DNA of 64,000 nt. Source: Cyanobacterium sp. HL-69. Lineage in GTDB: Bacteria > Cyanobacteriota > Cyanobacteriia > Cyanobacteriales > Cyanobacteriaceae. Where the stretch lies: positions 1,922,001 through 1,986,000 of the forward strand of contig CP024912.1 in NCBI GenBank assembly GCA_002813895.1. The letters are read 5' to 3'. The notes beneath the pieces are model-generated. The model was given only the letters and a program-made list of their open reading frames with translations. It searched no databases and was not told the origin of the DNA. The position numbers and the translations under genes were made by a program. Positions within the stretch are counted from its first letter, which is position 1. Every line of letters starts with the position of its first letter. Positions 37,841 to 47,684 of this stretch are shown here, piece by piece.

Positions 37841-40111
37841 CTATAACTGAGCGTGGAAAGTACGGTTAATAACGTCTAGCTGTTGCTCACGGGTAAGTTT
37901 AATAAAGTTCACCGCATAACCTGATACCCTGATGGTAAGCTGAGGATATTGTTCAGGATGATCCATGGCATCAAGGAGAGTTTCTCGGTTAAGGACGTTA
38001 ATGTTGATATGGTGTCCTGTATCGTGGAAATAACCATCTAGCATTCCAGCGAGGTTACTAATCCTCATATCCGCTGTTTTACCCAGCGCCTCGGGTACGA
38101 TAGAGAAGGTATAGGAAATCCCATCTTGCGCATCTTCGTAGGGTAGTTTCGCCACAGAAGCCATAGATGCGATCGCACCATTAGTATCCCTGCCGTGCAT
38201 GGGGTTTGCCCCAGGGGCAAAAGGTTCACCAGCTTTTCTGCCATCGGGAGTGCTACCCGTTTTTTTACCATACACCACATTAGAAGTAATAGTTAACACC
38301 GACTGAGTAGGAATGGCATGACGATAGGTTTTGTTTTTGCGTACCTTATTCATAAAGGCCGTCATAATATTAGCAGTGATGGTATCCACCCGATCATCAT
38401 TATTACCAAACTTAGGATAATCGCCTTCCACCTCATAATCTATAGCCAAACCAGCTTCATTACGGATAACTTTTACCCTGCTGTATTTCATTGCCGAGAA
38501 AGCATCACCCACCACCGACAAACCAGCAATACCACAAGCCATGGTGCGGTAAACATCTCGATCATGGAGTGCCATTTCAATACGTTCGTAAGAATACTTA
38601 TCGTGCATATAGTGGATAACATTCAAAGTATTAACGTATAACTTGGCTAACCAGTCGATGAGCAGATCAAATTTTGCCGATACCTCATCATAATCAAGAT
38701 ATTCCGTCGTGATAGGCGCATAGGCAGGGGCAACCTGCATGGCAGTATTTTCATCCTTACCACCATTGATGGCATATAACAAGGCTTTGGCAAGGTTTAC
38801 CCTTGCACCGAAAAACTGCATCTGTTTACCAATACGCATGGCTGACACACAACAGGCGATACCGTAATCATCTCCATACTCAGGGCGCATCAAGTCATCG
38901 TTTTCATATTGAATGGAACTGGTATCAATAGAAACCTTAGCACAATAGCGTTTGAAGGCTAGGGGTAGTTTTTCTGACCATAAAATGGTTAAATTAGGTT
39001 CAGGCGCAGGACCTAAATTATAAAGGGTATGGAGGAAGCGGAAACTGGTTTTTGTCACCAAGGGGCGCCCGTCTAAACCCATACCGCCGATAACTTCCGT
39101 TACCCACACTGGATCTGCGGCGAATAATTGGTTATACTCAGGAGCGCGTAGAAACCTTACCATGCGCAATTTGATCACAAATTGATCAAGCAATTCTTGG
39201 GCTTCGGTTTCCGTAATCAATCCCTTGTCTAAATCCCTTTGAATATAAATGTCGAGGAAGTTGGCAGTGCGCCCCAAGGACATAGCCGCCCCATTTTGTT
39301 CCTTAACAGCGGCTAAATAGCCAAAATAGAGCCATTGCACCGCTTCGGTGGCGTTAGTGGCGGGGTTACTGATGTCAAAACCGTAACTACTTGCCATCTC
39401 TTTTAATTCCTGGAGGGCTTTGATTTGCTCGGTAATTTCTTCCCGTAGGCGAATGGTATCTTCATCCATCAAGTCCATTTCAAGGGAGAGGAGTTGATTT
39501 TGTTTGTCTTCCATGAGGAAGTCCACGCCATACAATGCCACTCGGCGATAATCCCCGATAATTCTGCCTCTACCGTAGGCATCAGGTAAACCTGTGATAA
39601 TACCTGATTTACGGGCTTTTCTCATCTCGGTGGTGTACGCAGAGAAAACCCCATCGTTATGGGTTTTACGATATTTGTTGAATATATCATGGATTAAGGG
39701 ATCTATGCTGTATCCATAAGCCTCGAGGGATTTTTCCACTACCCTAATACCACCATTGGGCATGATGGCACGTTTAAGGGGTTTATCGGTTTGTAAGCCG
39801 ACTATTTTTTCTAAGTCTTTGTTGATGTAACCAGCTCCGTAGGCGTTGATACTGGAGGGAATTTTGGTTTCGGCATCCAATACTCCTTTTTCTCTTTCTT
39901 GTTTCATCAACAATTTAACCTCCGTCCACAGGTTATGGGTGGTGGGGGTGGCATCGCTGAGGAAAGATTCGTCGTCGGCGTAGGGGGTATAATTTCTTTG
40001 TATAAAATCTCTGACATTAACTTCTTGTTGCCATTTTCCGCTCTCAAATTCTTCCCAGATAGGGAATTTTGCTGTAGGGTTGGAGGCGGTTTTGTCTGTG
40101 ATCATTACCAT
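37841..40111 (-). CDS. pflB: Formate C-acetyltransferase (pyruvate formate-lyase)
   Basis: Glycyl-radical enzyme that splits pyruvate into formate and acetyl-CoA under anoxic conditions. The active Cys pair is in [15 protein letters not shown] near residue 418. The radical Gly is in [18 protein letters not shown] near the C-terminus. The 756-residue length is typical. Such a gene is present in only some cyanobacteria and suggests dark anoxic fermentation. The activase gene pflA is not within this window. The start is ATG at 40109-40111; another ATG follows at 40105. A strong AAGGAGG lies unusually far upstream, separated by a hairpin. Confidence 0.97.
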   Translation of the reverse strand: MVMITDKTASNPTAKFPIWEEFESGKWQQEVNVRDFIQRNYTPYADDESFLSDATPTTHNLWTEVKLLMKQEREKGVLDAETKIPSSINAYGAGYINKDLEKIVGLQTDKPLKRAIMPNGGIRVVEKSLEAYGYSIDPLIHDIFNKYRKTHNDGVFSAYTTEMRKARKSGIITGLPDAYGRGRIIGDYRRVALYGVDFLMEDKQNQLLSLEMDLMDEDTIRLREEITEQIKALQELKEMASSYGFDISNPATNATEAVQWLYFGYLAAVKEQNGAAMSLGRTANFLDIYIQRDLDKGLITETEAQELLDQFVIKLRMVRFLRAPEYNQLFAADPVWVTEVIGGMGLDGRPLVTKTSFRFLHTLYNLGPAPEPNLTILWSEKLPLAFKRYCAKVSIDTSSIQYENDDLMRPEYGDDYGIACCVSAMRIGKQMQFFGARVNLAKALLYAINGGKDENTAMQVAPAYAPITTEYLDYDEVSAKFDLLIDWLAKLYVNTLNVIHYMHDKYSYERIEMALHDRDVYRTMACGIAGLSVVGDAFSAMKYSRVKVIRNEAGLAIDYEVEGDYPKFGNNDDRVDTITANIMTAFMNKVRKNKTYRHAIPTQSVLTITSNVVYGKKTGSTPDGRKAGEPFAPGANPMHGRDTNGAIASMASVAKLPYEDAQDGISYTFSIVPEALGKTADMRISNLAGMLDGYFHDTGHHININVLNRETLLDAMDHPEQYPQLTIRVSGYAVNFIKLTREQQLDVINRTFHAQL

Positions 40112-40121
40112 ATGTTGCGAT

Positions 40122-40155
40122 CTAGCTTTTGTCTATTGGTAGCTAGTCCTCCTTA
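40122..40155 (-). promoter_or_regulatory. Shine-Dalgarno and hairpin in the pflB leader
   Basis: On the minus strand TAAGGAGGA (40155-40147) is directly followed by CTAGCT (40146-40141), a 13-base loop and AGCTAG (40127-40122), then ten bases and the ATG. Unfolded, the ribosome site is too far from the start, about 35 bases. Folding of the six-base stem would bring it to about 10-11 bases. Confidence 0.5.
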
Positions 40156-40160
40156 CTACT

Positions 40161-40205
40161 ATTATACTCTTTGGCTCTAAGGGCGATCGTTTCGTTTTGT
40201 TAATG
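40161..40205 (-). promoter_or_regulatory. pflB promoter with shared upstream block
   Basis: On the minus strand TATAAT (40166-40161) is preceded, after 15 bases, by a block TTAACAAAA, one variable base, then GAAACGATCGCC. The same block and spacing stand before the secreted-protein gene at 40271-40747. There is no TTGACA-like -35, which suggests an activator. Confidence 0.5.
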
Positions 40206-40270
40206 GTGTAATGTTTTTTTGATAAGATATTGAACACTTAAACCTAATACCTAAAAATTTACTGCACTCC

Positions 40271-40747
40271 TTATCTACTGCTTAGTTCTGATATTTGTAG
40301 TACAGCATTTGGGGTTAAATCTGAATTATACGTGCCTATCCATATATCATATTGACCCGATTCTGGATTATTAAAGCGTATGGAAGGGTTATGACTTCTA
40401 GAGTTGCCACTATCATCATCACAAAACCATTGACCATCTGGATTATTAATGACTAGGGTTGTATCGTATGCTGAATCTACTGAGATAATCAGAGGTTGTG
40501 AACCAGGGGTAAAATTGATACGATAATCTGGAGCCTGAGAAATGTTTCCAACGCATGAGCCTCCGATGGACTCACTAGCATCAATGCTTCCTCCAGCTTG
40601 TACAGTTATGGTGTGCGGATCTGGTAAAAATCCTCCAGAGAGTCTGGCCGAGCCATAAGTCGGATCAGAATCGTAGTCTTGGGCTGACACTCCTAGTGTA
40701 ATGCTACCTAAAAGAGTTGCGCTAATAAACAGGACTTTACTAAACAT
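40271..40747 (-). CDS. Small secreted protein with pre-peptidase-like beta domain
   Basis: I choose the ATG at 40745-40747, giving MFSKVLFISATLLGSITLGVSAQ, a clear signal peptide with cleavage after Ala. The mature part is about 135 residues with four Cys or fewer, and motifs IDASESIGGSCVGNISQAPDYRI and YDTTLVINNPDGQWFCDDDSG, resembling secreted beta-sandwich domains attached to peptidases. No catalytic domain is present. It shares a promoter block with pflB and lies just upstream of it on the same strand. Confidence 0.75.
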   Translation of the reverse strand: MFSKVLFISATLLGSITLGVSAQDYDSDPTYGSARLSGGFLPDPHTITVQAGGSIDASESIGGSCVGNISQAPDYRINFTPGSQPLIISVDSAYDTTLVINNPDGQWFCDDDSGNSRSHNPSIRFNNPESGQYDIWIGTYNSDLTPNAVLQISELSSR

Positions 40748-40777
40748 ATGTTTAATTTTTTTTAACGAGAATATCAA

Positions 40778-41185
40778 GAATTTATTGGAAGATAGTCTTT
40801 CTCTAAACTCTTGCTACGGTAATTGTACTGTGTCGTGATAAAGGCGATCGTTTCTTTTTGTTAACCAATTTGAGTTAATCCGTATATAATTATTTTAGGG
40901 TAACAAACATCTGTTTTATGGCAGTTATTTTTCCCCATTTCACTCCGCTGAAAAGTATTGATTTTGATAACATTAAAAGCTGTCATACTTACGTGTAATT
41001 ACTGACAGTATGATGTCACAATACTTGATTATTAAGAATACATTTACCAAATTATTCCAAGTTACTATACCGTGATTTTGTTTACATAGAACTTTATCAT
41101 TTAGCAAACTAAAAATTATATGAAATGTATATTAATATCAAAAAATAACTACAATCAAATCGTAAACAACAACTAATGTAATGAG
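40778..41185. other. Intergenic region between the secreted protein and PEP-CTERM genes
   Basis: It holds the shared promoter block at 40822-40866 for the minus-strand gene and an inverted repeat TCATACT/AGTATGA at 40983-40989 and 41007-41013, which could be an operator for either gene. The remainder is AT-rich with no gene. Confidence 0.5.
40822..40866 (-). promoter_or_regulatory. Promoter of the secreted-protein gene, matching the pflB promoter
   Basis: On the minus strand TACAAT (40827-40822) is preceded after 15 bases by GAAACGATCGCC with TTAACAAAA before it, the same block found before pflB. The next bases CC-TTA and the CA-A-AGTA stretch leading to the -10 are also shared. Confidence 0.5.
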
Positions 41186-41836
41186 ATGAAGAAACAAATC
41201 GTATTAATATCAGCTTTAACAGCATCCCTGTTAACTTTTTTTCCCAGCCAAAAAAGCTCTGCTTCGGTACTGACCTTTGACATAAATGGAATACAGAATG
41301 GCGCCCTTATTTCCCAAGACTATGGTGATAATATTAATTCAACCAATAATGGGATATTCAACTATGAAGAAGGAAATGGTTTTACTCCCAATATTACAGT
41401 TTCTAATAATCTTAGTTTTTGGCAAGAGGGCTATGGTGACTTGAATGGTGTTGGCTATTCAAGTGACGGCGAAGGTTTAGTCTCTTTTACACCGGATACT
41501 GGGTATAGGGTTCGCCTTAATAGCTTTGACATAGCAAGTTATGCCCCTGATCAAAATGACCAAATCTTACAGATATTAGACGGAAATGACAATATATTAT
41601 TAGACTTAGGGCCACTTTCTTTTCAAAATGTTGAAACTCAAACTTTTACAAATCTCAACATTGTTAGTGGAGGTATTTTAAAAATTAGATTCGGAAATAA
41701 TGATTTTATCGGTATAGATAATATTGATTTTGATCAGGTACTAGAGATTCCAGAGCCTTCTTCTATGGTAGGGATTTTATTTTTAGGCGGATTAGGCTTA
41801 GCTTCTATGAAGAAAAAAGAAAAAATTCGGGGATAA
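41186..41836 (+). CDS. PEP-CTERM sorting-domain protein
   Basis: A 216-residue exported protein. The N-terminal 27 residues, MKKQIVLISALTASLLTFFP, form a signal peptide. The C-terminus IPEPSSMVGILFLGGLGLASMKKKEK has the PEP motif, a hydrophobic helix and basic residues recognised by exosortase. The middle is beta-rich, with SFTPDTGYRVRLNSFDIASY. This suggests a surface or matrix protein in strains with an exosortase elsewhere. The partner is unknown. Confidence 0.88.
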   Translation: MKKQIVLISALTASLLTFFPSQKSSASVLTFDINGIQNGALISQDYGDNINSTNNGIFNYEEGNGFTPNITVSNNLSFWQEGYGDLNGVGYSSDGEGLVSFTPDTGYRVRLNSFDIASYAPDQNDQILQILDGNDNILLDLGPLSFQNVETQTFTNLNIVSGGILKIRFGNNDFIGIDNIDFDQVLEIPEPSSMVGILFLGGLGLASMKKKEKIRG

Positions 41837-42186
41837 CTAATTTTCTGTTATCTATTCCGATTAGGATAAAAAGTATTAGAGATATTGCAAAAGCAATGTT
41901 TTAAATAATTTCATATCAAACGTTATCCTTTGTTTTAAAAAATTCCCTAAAAACTGTTTTGGGAATCTTCTGCAATCAACATACCTAAGTATATTATAAA
42001 GATAAAGTCGTCTTTTATTAAGTACTCTTACGTAATTATCCTCACGATGTAAGGAAATCTTAATTTAACGAGTCATAGCACATAAAATACTGGTTCGATT
42101 GACCATATAGATAAAGTAATCTAATTTATTTCCTCGGTTCATTGGTTGAGATACAATGGTGAAATAATAATTAAGTCATTAGATTA
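41837..42186. other. Intergenic region before glcD
   Basis: An inverted repeat ATTCCC (41942-41947) with GGGAAT (41961-41966), extended by AAAA/TTTT inside, could end the PEP-CTERM transcript although it lacks a T-run. The rest is AT-rich with no gene. Confidence 0.45.
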
Positions 42187-43653
42187 ATGGTTTTCAGTGT
42201 TACCCGCAATAAATGGCAACTGATAATTAAGCAGTTGGAAAAAGTTTTAGGGAAAAAAGGGGTAATTAAACGCAAAGAAGAATTACTCACCTATGAGTGT
42301 GATGGTTTGCCTCAATATCGGCAACGCCCTGCTGTTGTTACTTTACCAAGGACAACGGAGGAGGTAAGTGCGATCGCCCGTATCTGTCACGAGAACGACA
42401 TCCCATGGATAGCAAGGGGTGCAGGGACAGGATTATCAGGGGGAGCATTGCCCGTCGAAGACTGCGTTTTAATCGTTACCGCCCGTATGGCAAAAGTATT
42501 AGACATCGACTACGAAAACCAAAAAATCGTCGTACAACCCGGCATCATCAATAATTGGGTCACTCAAACCGTCACGGGTGCAGGGTTTTATTATGCTCCT
42601 GACCCCTCTAGCCAGATCATTTGTTCTATTGGAGGCAATGTGGCCGAAAACTCAGGGGGTGTCCACTGTCTCAAATATGGCACAACGACTAATCATGTCT
42701 TGGGCTTAACCATCGTCACCCCAGAAGGGGACATCGTCAAAATCGGAGGAAAAGTCCCAGAAACCCCTGGATATGACCTCACAGGCTTATTTGTTGGCTC
42801 AGAAGGTACTTTGGGTATTGCCACAGAAATCACCCTAAAAATCCTTAAAACTCCTGATTCTATCTCCGTAGTTTTAGCAGATTTTAATAGCATTGAAGAA
42901 GCAGGAAAAGCCGTTGCCGAAATTATCCGCTCAGGAATTATCCCTGCAGGAATGGAAATGATGGACAATTTTAGCATCAATGCCGTGGAAGATATTGTGG
43001 CTACTCAATGTTATCCTCGGGATGCCCAAGCCATCTTGTTAGTGGAGTTAGACGGTTTAGAAGTAGAAGTCAAAAACTACAAGGAAAAAGTAGGAGAAAT
43101 TTGTTTACAGTGCGGTGCGAGAAATATTACCTCCGCCGAAGATGCCCCCACCCGTCTAAAATTATGGAAAGGCAGAAAAGCCGCCTTCGCCTCCATGGGC
43201 AAAATTAGCCCTAATTATTTCGTACAAGATGGAGTTGTGCCGCGATCGCAATTAGCCTCGGTATTAAGCGAAATAAGTGCCTTAGGGGAACAATATGGCT
43301 ACCGTATCGCCAATGTTTTCCACGCAGGAGACGGAAATTTACATCCTCTTATTTTATATAACCAAGCCGAAGAAGGAAGTTTTGAAAAAGTAGAAGAATT
43401 AGGGGGAGAAATTCTTAAACTTTGTGTAAAAGTAGGTGGTAGCATATCAGGAGAGCATGGCATCGGTAGCGATAAAAAATGTTACATGGCAGATATGTTC
43501 AGTGAGCCAGACTTAGAAACCATGCAATACGTCAGAAGTGCTTTCAATCCCAAAGGATTAGCCAACCCTGAAAAAATCTTTCCCACCCCTCGCACCTGCG
43601 GAGAATCTGCCAATGCTCAAAAAGCTGAATTTAAAGGTAGTCAAGCATTTTAA
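42187..43653 (+). CDS. glcD: FAD-linked oxidase, GlcD-type glycolate dehydrogenase subunit
   Basis: A 488-residue flavoprotein that probably oxidises glycolate from photorespiration (a related D-lactate role is possible). The FAD-binding part has WIARGAGTGLSGGALPVEDC near residue 75 and PDPSSQIICSIGGNVAENSGGVHCLKYG near residue 139. The C-terminal domain has NVFHAGDGNLHPLI and GGSISGEHGIGSDKK, with the substrate-contacting His and Arg residues of the family. The length is normal. No glcE or glcF is adjacent. Confidence 0.9.
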   Translation: MVFSVTRNKWQLIIKQLEKVLGKKGVIKRKEELLTYECDGLPQYRQRPAVVTLPRTTEEVSAIARICHENDIPWIARGAGTGLSGGALPVEDCVLIVTARMAKVLDIDYENQKIVVQPGIINNWVTQTVTGAGFYYAPDPSSQIICSIGGNVAENSGGVHCLKYGTTTNHVLGLTIVTPEGDIVKIGGKVPETPGYDLTGLFVGSEGTLGIATEITLKILKTPDSISVVLADFNSIEEAGKAVAEIIRSGIIPAGMEMMDNFSINAVEDIVATQCYPRDAQAILLVELDGLEVEVKNYKEKVGEICLQCGARNITSAEDAPTRLKLWKGRKAAFASMGKISPNYFVQDGVVPRSQLASVLSEISALGEQYGYRIANVFHAGDGNLHPLILYNQAEEGSFEKVEELGGEILKLCVKVGGSISGEHGIGSDKKCYMADMFSEPDLETMQYVRSAFNPKGLANPEKIFPTPRTCGESANAQKAEFKGSQAF

Positions 43654-43968
43654 GAACTAACATTACGTACTCATTTATAAGTTAGGTTTTATCTTTAACA
43701 AGGGGCCTCTCGCCCCTTGCCCAATTCCTAGCCCCCTCCCCAACTCCTAGCCCCCTCCCCAACACGTGTACGAACATAGCGTGAGCATCCAACATTTTTA
43801 CCACCTCAAACTAATTATATTTTTGCGTAACATCAGTCAATAAAAGGCGAGGCATGGGGAATGGGCAATGGTTAAATATCTGATTTGTTAATTATTTAAC
43901 AGTTTTGAATTATCAAGTCCTTGATTTTGGTAAAATTTAAGGACATAAGATATTTTTCATATAAAAAA
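43654..43968. other. Repeat-bearing region between glcD and the CBS gene
   Basis: A hairpin CAAGGGGC/GCCCCTTG (43699-43719) is followed by two near-identical 19-base units (43725-43743 and 43744-43762), then degenerate GGGAATG/GGCAATG heptamers near 43855. No gene is supported. Confidence 0.6.
43725..43762. repeat. Two tandem 19-base C-rich units
   Basis: Units NTCCTAGCCCCCTCCCCAA repeat twice, differing at one base, just after a hairpin. This is a common type of intergenic repeat in cyanobacteria and has no assigned role here. Confidence 0.7.
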
Positions 43969-44430
43969 ATGAATAAAACTGTTGCTGATATAATGACTCC
44001 CTCACCCATCACCGTCAATCCTGATACTCCCCTCAACGAAGCCATTACGATTTTGGCTGAAAAAAAATTAAGTGGTTTGCCGGTGGTTGACAAGGATAAT
44101 AAACTGGTGGGAGTAATCTCTGAGAGTGATTTAATGTGGCAGGAGACGGGGGTTGAGCCACCGCCATATATTATGATTTTGGATAGTGTTATTTACCTAC
44201 AAAATCCTAATCGTTATGAAAAAGATGTACACAAAGCTTTGGGGCAAAGTGTGGGGGAAGTAATGACCAACAAGCCGATTACTGTTAAGGTTGATGACAC
44301 TGTAAAAAAAGCGGCTCAAATTTTCCATGAGAAAAAAATAAGTCGTTTACCTGTGGTTGATGGTGATGGTAATGTAGTGGGCATTGTTACCCAAGGGGAT
44401 ATTATTCAAGCTATGGCTTTGGATCATTAA
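43969..44430 (+). CDS. Tandem CBS-domain protein
   Basis: I choose the ATG at 43969, giving MNKTVADIMTPSPITVNP, because the longer frame begins at TTG. The 153-residue product is a pair of CBS domains: the first has LSGLPVVDKDNKLVGVISESDLM, the second VGEVMTNKPITVKVDD and ISRLPVVDGDGNVVGIVTQGDII. Such stand-alone pairs sense adenine nucleotides. The regulated partner is unknown. Confidence 0.85.
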   Translation: MNKTVADIMTPSPITVNPDTPLNEAITILAEKKLSGLPVVDKDNKLVGVISESDLMWQETGVEPPPYIMILDSVIYLQNPNRYEKDVHKALGQSVGEVMTNKPITVKVDDTVKKAAQIFHEKKISRLPVVDGDGNVVGIVTQGDIIQAMALDH

Positions 44431-44719
44431 TAATTCATTATCCCTGTTTTTCTAACAGTTTTTCTATTTATCAAAACTTATTTTCAGATATTATTTAAAT
44501 TTAACAAATAATTTTAAAACAAAAGCAGAATATAACATTGAGTCAATTTTACTAAATTTATCAGTATTTATTCACAATAATTCTTAGAGCGAGTTTCACG
44601 TAAATTTTATGTATTAGAAAAATTACATTATGGAAGTTTTTTGGAAACTTAAAAAAAGTGTAAATTAATTCTAATATTGATTATCAATTTAAAATTTATC
44701 AACCATAACAAAAAAGTAT

Positions 44720-45388
44720 ATGACTAGCACACCAGAATCAGTTAAAAAACTCCTTTACTCAGAGGATTTTGGCGATCGCATTCGGGGCATTAACGAATTA
44801 AGAAACCTATCTCCCGATGATGCCTTTGAATTGATTATCCCCGTGATTGCCGATGACAATGTCAGGGTAAGATATGCCGCTGTATCACAACTCGACACCC
44901 TTGGAGGAGCGGATTTAGCCAAGAGTAAAGAAGTATTGTTAGACCGATTATATAATGATCCTGAGTCCGACGTTCGGGCGGCGGCAGCTGATGCTATTGC
45001 GGGGCTAAAAATGACAGAGGCTTATCCAGACTTGGAAAAAGTATATAACAGCACCGATGACTGGTTAATTCAATTTAGTATTGTGGCAGCCCTCGGAGAA
45101 TTGGGGGATAGTAGAGGATTTCTACTCCTAGAAAAAGCTCTAAATTCTGATAATGCTTTGCTTCAAACGGCTTCTATCAGTGCCTTAGGAGAGTTAGGGG
45201 ATAATCGGGCTATTGATTTACTTTTACCCTTTGTGGATAACGATGATTGGCAAATACGCCACCGTCTCGCCCAAGCCCTCGGCAGACTGGGGGGTGAAAA
45301 AGCTCAAGGTGCTTTACAAAAATTAACAAATGACAAGTCCGACGCAGTGGCAGAAGAAGCAAAAAATTATGTAACTGATAATGGATAA
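44720..45388 (+). CDS. nblB: HEAT-repeat protein, NblB-like
   Basis: A 222-residue protein with five or six HEAT-type repeats, for example VRVRYAAVSQLDTLGG, SDVRAAAADAIAGL, LQTASISALGELGDNRAIDLL and WQIRHRLAQALGRLGG. The size and repeats match cyanobacterial NblB (phycobilisome degradation factor, chlorophyll-binding in Synechocystis). The gene symbol rests on recognition without a search; it could be another PBS-lyase-type HEAT protein. There is no lyase partner nearby. Confidence 0.65.
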   Translation: MTSTPESVKKLLYSEDFGDRIRGINELRNLSPDDAFELIIPVIADDNVRVRYAAVSQLDTLGGADLAKSKEVLLDRLYNDPESDVRAAAADAIAGLKMTEAYPDLEKVYNSTDDWLIQFSIVAALGELGDSRGFLLLEKALNSDNALLQTASISALGELGDNRAIDLLLPFVDNDDWQIRHRLAQALGRLGGEKAQGALQKLTNDKSDAVAEEAKNYVTDNG

Positions 45389-45512
45389 CAGTTGTGAAGG
45401 TTAAGTGTTAGGTTTTTGGTGTTAAAAGTGGATAATTTATTAATCTTCCCCATTTGACTTTTTGGTTTGCTAATATTAAGATTCATTAAGTCAAAATGGA
45501 GATTTATAAACA

Positions 45513-46607
45513 GTGAACAAAAAATTTCTGAGTCAATTAACCCTTTCCCTTGTAATTGGTAGTACGGGATTATTTGGTTTAATGTCTTCCGTAGAGGCAC
45601 AACAGAAGACAAGTAAACAGCTTACTTTTCAACAAAAAGAACAACTTTACGAACTACTAACCCAAGGTAAGGAGTATATTGATAGCGGAGATTTAAACAA
45701 CGCGCTCAATGCTTATCGCCAAGCCTCTAGTATTGATGAAACTAATGCCCGTATTTTTTCAGGAATGGGCTTTTTATATGCTAGTAATGGGGATTATTCC
45801 TCTTCTGCCCAAGCCTATCGTCAGGCGGTTTCCCTAGAGCCTGATAATGCTCGTTTTTATGGTGCTTTGGGTTATACCCTTGCCAGAAGTGGTGATGATG
45901 AAGAAGCCATGAGGGCTTACACTAGGGCGGTGGAGTTAGAGCCTCAAAATGCGGAATATCATTTGGCATTGGGGGTAATTTCCCTCAGAAATGGACAACA
46001 TCAGGCGGTGGAAAGACATTATCAACAAATTGTTTCTTTGAATGCCACGGATGAAACTGCCTATGATGTCATGGCAACTTCTTTGTATCAACAGGGAAAG
46101 TATGAAAGTGCGATCGCACTTTTAACCGAAGCCATCAGTAAATTTCCTCATAATACAGATTTACAAGTAAAATTAGCCACAGCTTATTTTCAACAGGGCG
46201 ATGCCGCTGAAGGTTTGAACAAATTAGAAAGTTTACACGTCAGTAACCTCAGTGATGCCAATGTCATCTTGAAAATGGCAATGTTATACGAACAAAATGA
46301 AGACTGGGAAATGGCTTTAAGCGGTTATAGAAAAGCCTCTAGTGTCGATCCTAATTCTGTGGTTGCCCATGGTAGTATAGCTAGGGTGTTGGAAAAACAA
46401 GGTAATAACATTATGGCCATTGTGGCTTATCGTCAATTTATCGAAGTTGCCCCCCAAAATCCTTATGGTTATCATCGCTTAGGAATGCTTCTCAAAGAAA
46501 GAAGTAGAAATGAAGAAGCCGAAGCCATGCTCAAGAAAGCAGAAGAAATTTATCAACAAAGGGGTGATTTAGCTTCAGCCCAAGAAGTTAATGAAGTTTT
46601 AAAATAA
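45513..46607 (+). CDS. Exported TPR protein
   Basis: A 364-residue protein starting at GTG, with a signal peptide MNKKFLSQLTLSLVIG ending near VEAQ. About eight TPR units follow, for example GDLNNALNAYRQASSIDETN, GDYSSSAQAYRQAVSLEPDN and GQHQAVERHYQQIVSLN. It is likely a periplasmic or membrane-associated scaffold. Partners are unknown. The gene lies before uppP by 88 bases. Confidence 0.85.
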   Translation: MNKKFLSQLTLSLVIGSTGLFGLMSSVEAQQKTSKQLTFQQKEQLYELLTQGKEYIDSGDLNNALNAYRQASSIDETNARIFSGMGFLYASNGDYSSSAQAYRQAVSLEPDNARFYGALGYTLARSGDDEEAMRAYTRAVELEPQNAEYHLALGVISLRNGQHQAVERHYQQIVSLNATDETAYDVMATSLYQQGKYESAIALLTEAISKFPHNTDLQVKLATAYFQQGDAAEGLNKLESLHVSNLSDANVILKMAMLYEQNEDWEMALSGYRKASSVDPNSVVAHGSIARVLEKQGNNIMAIVAYRQFIEVAPQNPYGYHRLGMLLKERSRNEEAEAMLKKAEEIYQQRGDLASAQEVNEVLK

Positions 46608-46695
46608 CAAAAGAGGTTTTGATATAAACTGACCATGACTTCTTAGTTTGACTTTGCCTTGTTTTTTCTTCCATAACTTAATCATTAATTACTAA

Positions 46696-47646
46696 ATGTT
46701 TACAAAGTCTCAATCATCGATTTTTACTTGGGTTTCTGGTGTTTTAGGTGGCTTAATGCTAGTGGTATTAAGTCAGGGGGCTAGTGTGGCTCAAAATTCG
46801 GTGGTTGAGACAAATACCCCATCATTAAACTTTATTCAGGCGGTTTTTTTGGGGTTTGTGCAAGGGGCAACGGAATTTTTGCCCATCAGTAGCTCTGCTC
46901 ACTTAAAAGTTGTGCCAATGGCTTTGGGATGGGGGGATCCAGGGGTTGCTTTTACTGCTATCATCCAACTAGGTAGTATCTTGGCCGTCATTTGGTACTT
47001 TTGGCAGGATTTAAAAAATTTAACCATGGGCATGATTAAGGCATGGCGTACCAAAAATTATGATACCCATGAATTTAAAATTGGTACTGGTATCATCGTC
47101 GGTACTATTCCTATCTGTGTGGTAGGTTTAGCTATTAAGGCTTTTGTGGATGATTTTGATGGCTCTGCGGTGAGGGGTTTGAGTGCGATCGCCCTTGCGT
47201 CTATAATTATGTCTATCCTCCTTGCCATGGCTGAAAAATTTTGTCACCCCAAAAGAACTTTTGATGACTTATCTATCAAAGATGGTATCTTGATGGGGTT
47301 AGCAGAAACCTTGGCCCTAATACCGGGTGTATCTCGCTCAGGTTCGACTATTACCGCTGGATTGTTTATAAATTTAGAACGCTCGACGGCGGCTAGATTT
47401 TCTTTTTTACTAGGTATTCCAGCCATTACCATCGCTGGTTTAGTGGAATTAAAAGATGTTTTAGCCCTAAATTTGACCAACGAATCCATTATGCCCTTAG
47501 TTGTCGGCACTATTTCTTCCGCCATCTTTTCTTATCTTGCCATTGCTTGGTTAATTCGCTTTTTACAAAAACAGAAAACTTGGATTTTTGTCTGGTATCG
47601 TCTCGTATTTGGTTTAATTATCCTAGGAGTAATCTTTTTTAATTAA
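46696..47646 (+). CDS. uppP: Undecaprenyl-diphosphatase
   Basis: Membrane enzyme that recycles undecaprenyl diphosphate for peptidoglycan synthesis. The catalytic motifs GATEFLPISSSAHLKVVP near residue 56 and PGVSRSGSTITAGLFINL near residue 214 are intact, along with eight membrane segments. The 316-residue length exceeds the usual 270 because of an N-terminal hydrophobic stretch of about 40 residues, as in several cyanobacteria. nurA begins 38 bases downstream behind heptamer repeats. Confidence 0.95.
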   Translation: MFTKSQSSIFTWVSGVLGGLMLVVLSQGASVAQNSVVETNTPSLNFIQAVFLGFVQGATEFLPISSSAHLKVVPMALGWGDPGVAFTAIIQLGSILAVIWYFWQDLKNLTMGMIKAWRTKNYDTHEFKIGTGIIVGTIPICVVGLAIKAFVDDFDGSAVRGLSAIALASIIMSILLAMAEKFCHPKRTFDDLSIKDGILMGLAETLALIPGVSRSGSTITAGLFINLERSTAARFSFLLGIPAITIAGLVELKDVLALNLTNESIMPLVVGTISSAIFSYLAIAWLIRFLQKQKTWIFVWYRLVFGLIILGVIFFN

Positions 47647-47648
47647 TC

Positions 47649-47676
47649 TCCATTGCCCATTCCCTATTCCCCATTG
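47649..47676. repeat. Four heptamers between uppP and nurA
   Basis: In phase units are TCCATTG, CCCATTC, CCTATTC and CCCATTG. They end nine bases before the nurA ATG. They mix the two heptamer types seen elsewhere. Confidence 0.75.
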
Positions 47677-47684
47677 CCCTGAAA

